Assembly (NCBI GenBank): GCA_025996895.1
Contig: BNTW01000103.1
Location: 1 to 7,853, forward strand
DNA from: Bacteroidia bacterium
GTDB lineage: Bacteria > Bacteroidota > Bacteroidia > Bacteroidales > Azobacteroidaceae
Direction of reading: 5' to 3'
Length of the DNA: 7,853 bases
Part shown: positions 1-4,961 of the stretch, piece after piece
Numbering within the stretch: position 1 is the first letter of the stretch
Layout: the number at the start of each line of letters is the position of its first letter
Notes under the pieces: model-generated
The model's input: only the letters and a program-made list of their open reading frames with translations
What the model was told of the DNA's origin: nothing
Databases searched by the model: none
Made by a program: the position numbers and the translations under genes

Positions 1-5
1 CTTTT

Positions 6-33
6 ATGAGTTATGAGTTATGAATTATGAGTT
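6..33. repeat. Heptanucleotide tandem repeat, 4 copies of ATGAGTT
   Basis: Four head-to-tail 7-mers are visible: ATGAGTT (6-12), ATGAGTT (13-19), ATGAATT (20-26) and ATGAGTT (27-33). The third copy has one G-to-A change. The array lies near the window edge, but bases 1-5 do not continue it. Short heptanucleotide arrays of this composition are common intergenic repeats in several bacterial phyla. No function is claimed. It directly abuts the G/C-tract hairpin region that follows. Confidence 0.85.
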
Positions 34-40
34 GAAGAAA

Positions 41-127
41 ACCCCACCCCATCCCTCCCCTGAAGGGGAGGGAGTGGCAGCGCACAATTTTGAAAGGGCT
101 TTTTCTCCCCCTTTAGGGGGCTGGGGG
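41..127. repeat. G/C-tract hairpin repeat (intergenic, dispersed-type)
   Basis: This stretch is unlike the AT-rich DNA around it. It begins with C-tracts (42-60). It contains a 9-bp inverted repeat, TCCCTCCCC at 52-60 pairing with GGGGAGGGA at 65-73 around a 4-base loop. A second inverted repeat pairs CCCCC (107-111) with GGGGG (116-120) around TTTA, and another G5 tract follows at 123-127. The arrangement of a C-rich arm, two hairpins and a G-rich arm means the ends can also pair with each other. Similar G/C-tract hairpins are, from memory, often dispersed between genes in Bacteroidota. That this copy belongs to a multicopy family is an inference; the window holds only one copy. Confidence 0.6.
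42..60 (-). other. Putative G-quadruplex motif, minus strand
   Basis: Read on the minus strand, this segment has four G-tracts of 4, 3, 4 and 4 with loops of 1, 2 and 1 bases (plus strand: CCCC-A-CCCC-AT-CCC-T-CCCC). It satisfies the usual G3+N1-7 rule with very short loops, which generally favours stability. It overlaps the left arm of the 52-73 hairpin, so the two structures would compete. Formation in the cell is inference. Confidence 0.5.
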
Positions 128-144
128 AAACAGGGGATTGCGGG
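116..144 (+). other. Putative G-quadruplex motif, plus strand
   Basis: The plus strand shows four G-tracts, at 116-120 (5), 123-127 (5), 133-136 (4) and 142-144 (3), separated by loops of 2, 5 and 5 bases. This satisfies the G3+N1-7 rule. The first tract is also the right arm of the 107-120 hairpin and the last is part of the left arm of the 137-157 palindrome, so the structures exclude one another. Formation in the cell is inference. Confidence 0.45.
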
Positions 145-186
145 TCAAGCCCGCAATGACACAACAACTGTCGCCTTCGCAATGAC
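137..186. repeat. ATTGCGGG palindrome with GCAATGAC repeats
   Basis: A perfect 8-bp inverted repeat, ATTGCGGG (137-144) and CCCGCAAT (150-157), encloses the loop TCAAG. GCAATGAC occurs at 153-160 at the right edge of this palindrome and again at 179-186, giving a direct repeat 26 bp apart. Palindromes built on this core resemble REP-like intergenic elements found in many bacterial genomes; this resemblance is from memory and a genome-wide count is needed. No transposase is present in the window. Confidence 0.6.
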
Positions 187-465
187 GGAGGCCGGAAATA
201 TTGCGTATTAAAAAGATTTTTTGTATATTACGCGCGTGAGAAAAAAAACGCGCTACAAGGGTGCATGACGCGTTAATTTTTGTTAAACCGCCAGATGAGT
301 AATGTGTGTGTGTATCATATAAATTTTCATTTCAGAAAATAATTTTATATGTTTTACAACATAAACCACACTTTTTTTAAGAATTGTTCGCATCACAAAA
401 TTGTTACGAAAGGGAGAATAGCAAAGAGCGTGCCAAACCTCCTTTCTTTAAAGATAAAGACAATA
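187..465. other. AT-rich intergenic stretch with two inverted repeats
   Basis: No gene is supported here. One inverted repeat pairs GCGCGT (232-237) with ACGCGC (248-253) around an A-rich 10-base loop, and a third ACGCG core occurs at 268-272. A larger imperfect one spans 316-351: CATATAA (316-322) with TTATATG (345-351), and inner ATTTTC (323-328) with GAAAAT (335-340), with a four-base bulge at 341-344. A T7 run at 372-378 follows CACAC (367-371), which could pair with the GTGTG repeats at 304-312. This could be a weak terminator of an upstream gene or a regulatory site for putA; neither is established. I recognise no known riboswitch or small RNA. Confidence 0.4.
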
Positions 466-499
466 TTTTTCATTATACAAAAAATTTCACGTACTTTTG
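466..499 (+). promoter_or_regulatory. Bacteroidota-type promoter of putA
   Basis: TACTTTTG at 492-499 matches the Bacteroidota -7 consensus TAnnTTTG exactly. A T-rich element (TTTTTC, 466-471) lies 20 bp upstream, a weaker match to the -33 element. Transcription would start at about 503-506, leaving a leader of roughly 20 bases before the ATG at 526, which is typical for this phylum. The T-rich leader has no Shine-Dalgarno sequence. Confidence 0.65.
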
Positions 500-525
500 T
501 GCAATTTTAATGGTTTATTTTCTAT

Positions 526-3500
526 ATGAATAAGAACATTACTGCCGCTGAAGTCATTGATTGGGCAAGTCAATTCCTTGCTAAAGCGGACGAAGAACTT
601 TCTCCGGATGAGGTGAAGGAGCAAAAAAAATACGCCTCATTGATTCAAACTGCTGAATACAAGACATTTCTTTCGCGCATGCTCGACGAATCGTCGCAAA
701 TCCGCGACGACCGGAAACTGAATAAGCGGGTGAAACAGATTATCAAACAGTATGGCATTCCCGATTTTTTCAGTCCGGCCGATCAGGTGCTTTTAAAACT
801 GTATCTGCTTGGCGGACACCTGTTTCCGTCGATTGCTATGCCGGTTTTCAAGTATAAATTACGGAACGAAACGGCGAAAATCATTATTTCGGAAGAACGC
901 CCGAAGTTGACTAAGCACCTGAAAAATCGCTGGGAAAACCATATCGGACAAAATGTGAATTTGCTGGGCGAAGTGGTTTTGGGCGACGGGGAAGCCAATC
1001 ATCGCTACCAACATTATCTGGAAGCATTGAAAGAACCGGACATCAATTATATTTCGATTAAACTTTCGGGTATTTACGCACAAATCCACTCGTTGAGCTA
1101 CGAACAAAACAAAAAAGAACTGTGCGAGCTGGTGGCTGCGATTTACCGGCAGGCGATCGACTATCCGTATATTGACCAGCAAGGCGTTTCGCACTCGAAA
1201 TTTGTCAATCTCGACATGGAAGAATATAAGGATACGGAGCTGACGCTCGATGTTTTTACCGAAATCTTGAGCCGTCCCGAATTTTTAAATTATACGGCCG
1301 GAATTGTGGTACAGGCCTATTTGCCCGATGCTTCGGGTTTCCAAAAACGCCTGTTGGATTTTGCCAAAAAACGCTATGCCGCAGGCGGTGCGCCGTTGAA
1401 AATGCGTCTGGTGAAAGGCGCGAATTTGCAGATGGAAAGCATTGTGTCGTCGCTGAAAGGCTGGTCAAATCCGGTGCTTCGCTCGAAAGTGGAAGTCGAT
1501 GCGAATTATCTGCATATTTTGGATACGGCTTTATTGCCCGAAAATGCTGAAGCACTGCATATTGGTATTGCTTCGCACAATTTTTTCACGATTGCATACG
1601 CGCATTTATTGACCGAAAAAAATCAAGTTTCGGAATATGTTACCTTTGAAATGCTGGAAGGAATGGCGAACAACTTGCCGCGTGTGATGCGTAAATTGCA
1701 GAAACAGATTATTTTATATACGCCGGTGGTGAAAGCGAAACATTTTCTAAATGCCGTTTCGTATTTGGTGCGCCGGTTGGACGAAAACACCGGAAAGGAA
1801 AATTTCTTAAGTTATTCGTTCGGATTGAAGTTTAACAGCAAAGAATGGGTTTTCCTGAAAAATCAATTTATGGAAGCCTACGCATTGAAGGATCTGGTGA
1901 ATACGAAGCCGTATCGCACGCAAGACCGCACAAAAAAACCGGTACCGGTGATCGATATTGATCATTTTGCTAACGAGCCGGACACGGATTTGGATTTATC
2001 GCCAAACCGCCAATGGGCATTGGACGTATTAAAAAAATGGGAAACTTCCGTAACTAAATCCAATTTTATTGTTCCGGTACAAGTGGGTAATAAAGAGCTA
2101 TTTACGGAAAAGAAAAAAGTATATTACGACCGCAGCCGGAACGACGCGGTTGCTTTTTGCGAAGCGAATTTGTCTTCGCCGGAACAGGTAAAAGAAATGA
2201 TCGCAATTGCTGAAAAAGACGCGCCGGATTGGCGGAAAACAACGTTGGCAGAGCGAAATAAAATACTCCATCAGGTTGCTGAAAATCTGAATGCTGTGCG
2301 GGGCGATTTGATTGGCTGCATGTCGGCCATCACTGGAAAAACGTTTATCGAAGGCGATGTGGAAGTGTCGGAAGCGATTGATTTTTGCCGCTATTATCCG
2401 GTTTCGATGAAGGTTTTCGACGAATTGAAAACCGTTACCTACGCGCCCAAAGGCATTATTTTGGTTATTCCACCTTGGAATTTTCCACTGGCTATTCCGG
2501 TCGGCGGGGTCGCTTCGGCTTTGGCGGGCGGCAACACGGTCATTTTGAAACCCGCGACGGTGGCTCTGCCGGTCGCCTGGAAATTTGCCCAATGTTTTTG
2601 GGACGCCGGCGTTCCGAAAGAAACCTTGCAGGTGGTTTGTCCGGCCGAACGCGACACCTTGCAATACCTGACTTCGCACGCTTCCGTTAAGCATATCATT
2701 TTGACCGGTGGGACGGATACGGCTTTCCGCTTGTTGGAAAAAAGCCCGCGCACGCCGCTTTCGGCCGAAACAGGCGGGAAAAACGCGATTATTCTGACCG
2801 GAAACGGCGATCAAGACCACGCCATTTTGAACGTGGTTACATCGGCGTTCGGCAATGCAGGGCAAAAATGTTCGGCCTGTTCGTTATTATTGGTCGATAA
2901 GAAAATTTATCACGATAAAACATTCCAATCTAAATTAAAGGATGCCGTAGCGAGTTTGCGCACTGGAAGCGTTTGGGATACAATGAATTATGTCGGTCCC
3001 ATGATTGACAATCGTAACGAAAAATTGCAACACGCAATCGACCATTTGGAAGCCGGCGAATGGTGGTTGGTCGCACCCGAATTTGTCGACGAAAAGAAAT
3101 ATATTTTGAAACCAAGCGTAAAATATGGTGTAAAACCGGGAAGTTATACCTTTGAAAATGAGTTGTTTGCACCGATGTTGTCTGTCGTTTGTATCGACGA
3201 TTTGGCGCAGGGAATTGCGTTTGCCAACTCGTCGGAATACGGATTGACAGCCGGATTGCAAAGTTTGAACGAGGAAGAACAATTGCTATGGAAAAACAAC
3301 ATTGAGGCCGGAAATTTGTACATCAATCGTGGAATTACCGGTGCAATCGTGCGCCGTCAGCCGTTTGGCGGAATGAAACGGTCGGCTTTTGGCGGCGGTA
3401 TTAAAGCCGGCGGGCCGAATTATGTATCTTGTTTTGTAGAATTTACGGAAAAAGAACTTTCCAACCGTTTGGATGTGGCGCGTGCGAGTTATCGACAGGC

Positions 3501-3978
3501 ATGGGAAAACGAATTTTCGCAGGTGAAAGACGTCAGCCATATTTATGGCGAAGAAAACGTTTTCCGCTATCTTCCACTGAAACGCATGGGATTTCGCGTC
3601 AGGGAAACCGACAATCTGGAAGATATTTTTATGGTGCTGATGGCGGCTGCCATCACGCAAACGCCGCTGACGGTCAGCCTTTCGATAGACAATCCGCAGC
3701 GAATGAAAATTGAGGAATTGGCGCACGAGCTGGGTATCGGCGGCATTGTGCAGGACGAGCAGTCGTTTATTGCCGAAATGGATAAATATGAACGGATACG
3801 AACGTGTTCGCCCGGTTTGCCGGACGCATTTTATCAGAAGGCAGCGCAGTTGGGCAAGCACATTGCTTCGGCTAAACCCTTGGCTGAAGGCCGTTTGGAA
3901 TTGTTGCATTATTTGAAAGAGCAAAGTATTGCCTACGAATATCACCGTTACGGAAGTATTTTTGGAGAAGAAAAATAG
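526..3978 (+). CDS. putA: Bifunctional proline dehydrogenase / L-glutamate gamma-semialdehyde dehydrogenase
   Basis: This 1150-residue fused enzyme oxidises proline to pyrroline-5-carboxylate using FAD and passes electrons to quinones. It then oxidises glutamate semialdehyde to glutamate with NAD+. The proline dehydrogenase barrel (about 140-430) shows SIKLSG with K179, RLVKGA at 294-299, and the substrate-binding YLVRRLDEN motif with Y413, R416 and R417. The aldehyde dehydrogenase half (about 545-1005) shows PWNFPLAIP at 650-658, the catalytic glutamate E748 in ETGGKN, the catalytic cysteine C782 in GQKCS, and QPFGG ending at 949. About 145 further residues resemble the extra C-terminal region of long PutA proteins. 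No N-terminal ribbon-helix-helix DNA-binding domain is present, so it should not repress its own gene. The ATG lies about 20 bases after a good promoter. The KGANLQME variant recalls actinobacterial fused enzymes (from memory). It is probably co-transcribed with the next gene, 11 bp away. Confidence 0.95.
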   Translation: MNKNITAAEVIDWASQFLAKADEELSPDEVKEQKKYASLIQTAEYKTFLSRMLDESSQIRDDRKLNKRVKQIIKQYGIPDFFSPADQVLLKLYLLGGHLFPSIAMPVFKYKLRNETAKIIISEERPKLTKHLKNRWENHIGQNVNLLGEVVLGDGEANHRYQHYLEALKEPDINYISIKLSGIYAQIHSLSYEQNKKELCELVAAIYRQAIDYPYIDQQGVSHSKFVNLDMEEYKDTELTLDVFTEILSRPEFLNYTAGIVVQAYLPDASGFQKRLLDFAKKRYAAGGAPLKMRLVKGANLQMESIVSSLKGWSNPVLRSKVEVDANYLHILDTALLPENAEALHIGIASHNFFTIAYAHLLTEKNQVSEYVTFEMLEGMANNLPRVMRKLQKQIILYTPVVKAKHFLNAVSYLVRRLDENTGKENFLSYSFGLKFNSKEWVFLKNQFMEAYALKDLVNTKPYRTQDRTKKPVPVIDIDHFANEPDTDLDLSPNRQWALDVLKKWETSVTKSNFIVPVQVGNKELFTEKKKVYYDRSRNDAVAFCEANLSSPEQVKEMIAIAEKDAPDWRKTTLAERNKILHQVAENLNAVRGDLIGCMSAITGKTFIEGDVEVSEAIDFCRYYPVSMKVFDELKTVTYAPKGIILVIPPWNFPLAIPVGGVASALAGGNTVILKPATVALPVAWKFAQCFWDAGVPKETLQVVCPAERDTLQYLTSHASVKHIILTGGTDTAFRLLEKSPRTPLSAETGGKNAIILTGNGDQDHAILNVVTSAFGNAGQKCSACSLLLVDKKIYHDKTFQSKLKDAVASLRTGSVWDTMNYVGPMIDNRNEKLQHAIDHLEAGEWWLVAPEFVDEKKYILKPSVKYGVKPGSYTFENELFAPMLSVVCIDDLAQGIAFANSSEYGLTAGLQSLNEEEQLLWKNNIEAGNLYINRGITGAIVRRQPFGGMKRSAFGGGIKAGGPNYVSCFVEFTEKELSNRLDVARASYRQAWENEFSQVKDVSHIYGEENVFRYLPLKRMGFRVRETDNLEDIFMVLMAAAITQTPLTVSLSIDNPQRMKIEELAHELGIGGIVQDEQSFIAEMDKYERIRTCSPGLPDAFYQKAAQLGKHIASAKPLAEGRLELLHYLKEQSIAYEYHRYGSIFGEEK

Positions 3979-3989
3979 AAAAAAATATC

Positions 3990-4961
3990 GTGAAACGAAT
4001 TTTAATTATCGGCAGTACCGGACAAATCGGCTCGGAATTGAGTTGGAAATTGCGAAGCATTTACGGCGAGAGTAATGTGATTTGCGGCTACTTTGCTCCG
4101 CCTTTTCCCGAAGGCTTTTTTGAGGCGGGGCAAACCGTAAAGATTGATGCAACCGATATCAATCAAGTGGCGGACGCTGTCAAAAAGTATCAGATTGATA
4201 CGATTTATAATTTGGCTGCGATTTTGTCGGCAACGGCCGAGAAAAATCCGCAGTTAGGTTGGGACGTCGGTATCGGTAGTTTAATGAATTGTCTGGACGT
4301 AGCACGCGAATATCATTGCGCCGTTTTTACGCCCAGCTCGATTGGTGCATTCGGATCGAATACGCCGCATAAAAATACACCGCAGGACACAATCCAGCGT
4401 CCGAATACGGTGTATGGGATTACGAAAGTGGCCGGCGAATTGATTAGTGATTACTATTATGAACGCTGGGGGGTGGATACCCGCTCGGTGCGTTATCCGG
4501 GCTTGATTTCCAATTTGACGCTTCCGGGTGGCGGCACAACCGATTATGCGGTGGAAATTTTTTACAAAGCTGTGAAAAACGAAAAATTTGTTTGTCCCTT
4601 GCGGGCGGGTACGTTTATGGATATGATGTATATGCCCGATGCTTTGGATGCGGCCATTCAAATTATGGAAGCCGATCCGGCGAAATTAAAGCATCGTAAT
4701 TCGTTCAATATCACGGCTATGAGTTTCGATCCCGAAAGGCTGTATGCCGAAATTAAGCGTCACATTCCCGGTTTTGTGATGGAATACGACATCGACCCGC
4801 TGAAGCAGGCAATTGCCGATTCGTGGCCGGATAATATGGACGATTCCTGTGCACGGATAGAGTGGGGGTGGAATCCGAAATACAACTTGGAAGCGATGAC
4901 GAAGGACATGATTGCGATTTTGAAGAAAAAGATGGCTGTTGGCAATGAATGTTATTTTTGA
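3990..4961 (+). CDS. tdh: L-threonine 3-dehydrogenase, SDR type (NAD-dependent epimerase/dehydratase family)
   Basis: This 323-residue extended short-chain dehydrogenase is predicted to oxidise L-threonine to 2-amino-3-ketobutyrate with NAD+; a ligase (Kbl) then yields glycine and acetyl-CoA. The N-terminus is a Rossmann strand with the glycine motif GSTGQIG (G8, G11, G14). The catalytic set includes S116/S117 and Y142-x-x-x-K146. What separates it from sugar epimerases is a run of features I recall from animal and Flavobacterium threonine dehydrogenases: GTTDYAVEIFY, MDMMYMPDAL, FNITAMSF, and the late DPLKQAIADSWP and WGWNP segments. The start is GTG; it gives a correctly placed MKRILIIG and no nearby ATG does. 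It lies 11 bp after putA, with A-rich DNA but no Shine-Dalgarno sequence. The last residues (about AVGNECYF) extend past the usual end and overlap the convergent gene by 10 bp. Kbl is not in the window. Confidence 0.88.
   Translation: MKRILIIGSTGQIGSELSWKLRSIYGESNVICGYFAPPFPEGFFEAGQTVKIDATDINQVADAVKKYQIDTIYNLAAILSATAEKNPQLGWDVGIGSLMNCLDVAREYHCAVFTPSSIGAFGSNTPHKNTPQDTIQRPNTVYGITKVAGELISDYYYERWGVDTRSVRYPGLISNLTLPGGGTTDYAVEIFYKAVKNEKFVCPLRAGTFMDMMYMPDALDAAIQIMEADPAKLKHRNSFNITAMSFDPERLYAEIKRHIPGFVMEYDIDPLKQAIADSWPDNMDDSCARIEWGWNPKYNLEAMTKDMIAILKKKMAVGNECYF

Noticed and set aside
1..186. A CRISPR array or insertion sequence end
   Set aside because: The repeats are 7-mers or single hairpins without regular spacers, and no transposase, terminal inverted repeat pair or cas gene is present.
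20..211. A 63-codon open frame in the leader
   Set aside because: It is translated from the heptamer, the G/C hairpins and the ATTGCGGG palindrome. Its peptide is the proline/glycine-rich junk such repeats give, and it has no promoter or family resemblance.
187..525. A possible riboswitch or small RNA upstream of putA
   Set aside because: The predicted transcription start at about 503-506 leaves only about 20 leader bases. The upstream hairpins match no riboswitch or RNA consensus that I recognise.
2098..2865. A 255-codon open frame antisense to putA
   Set aside because: It lies fully inside the aldehyde dehydrogenase domain on the opposite strand. Its translation is basic and low in recognisable motifs, as expected for a codon-bias shadow.
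3286..3945. A 219-codon open frame antisense to the 3' part of putA
   Set aside because: It is fully antisense to a well-supported coding region, with no promoter or recognisable domain.
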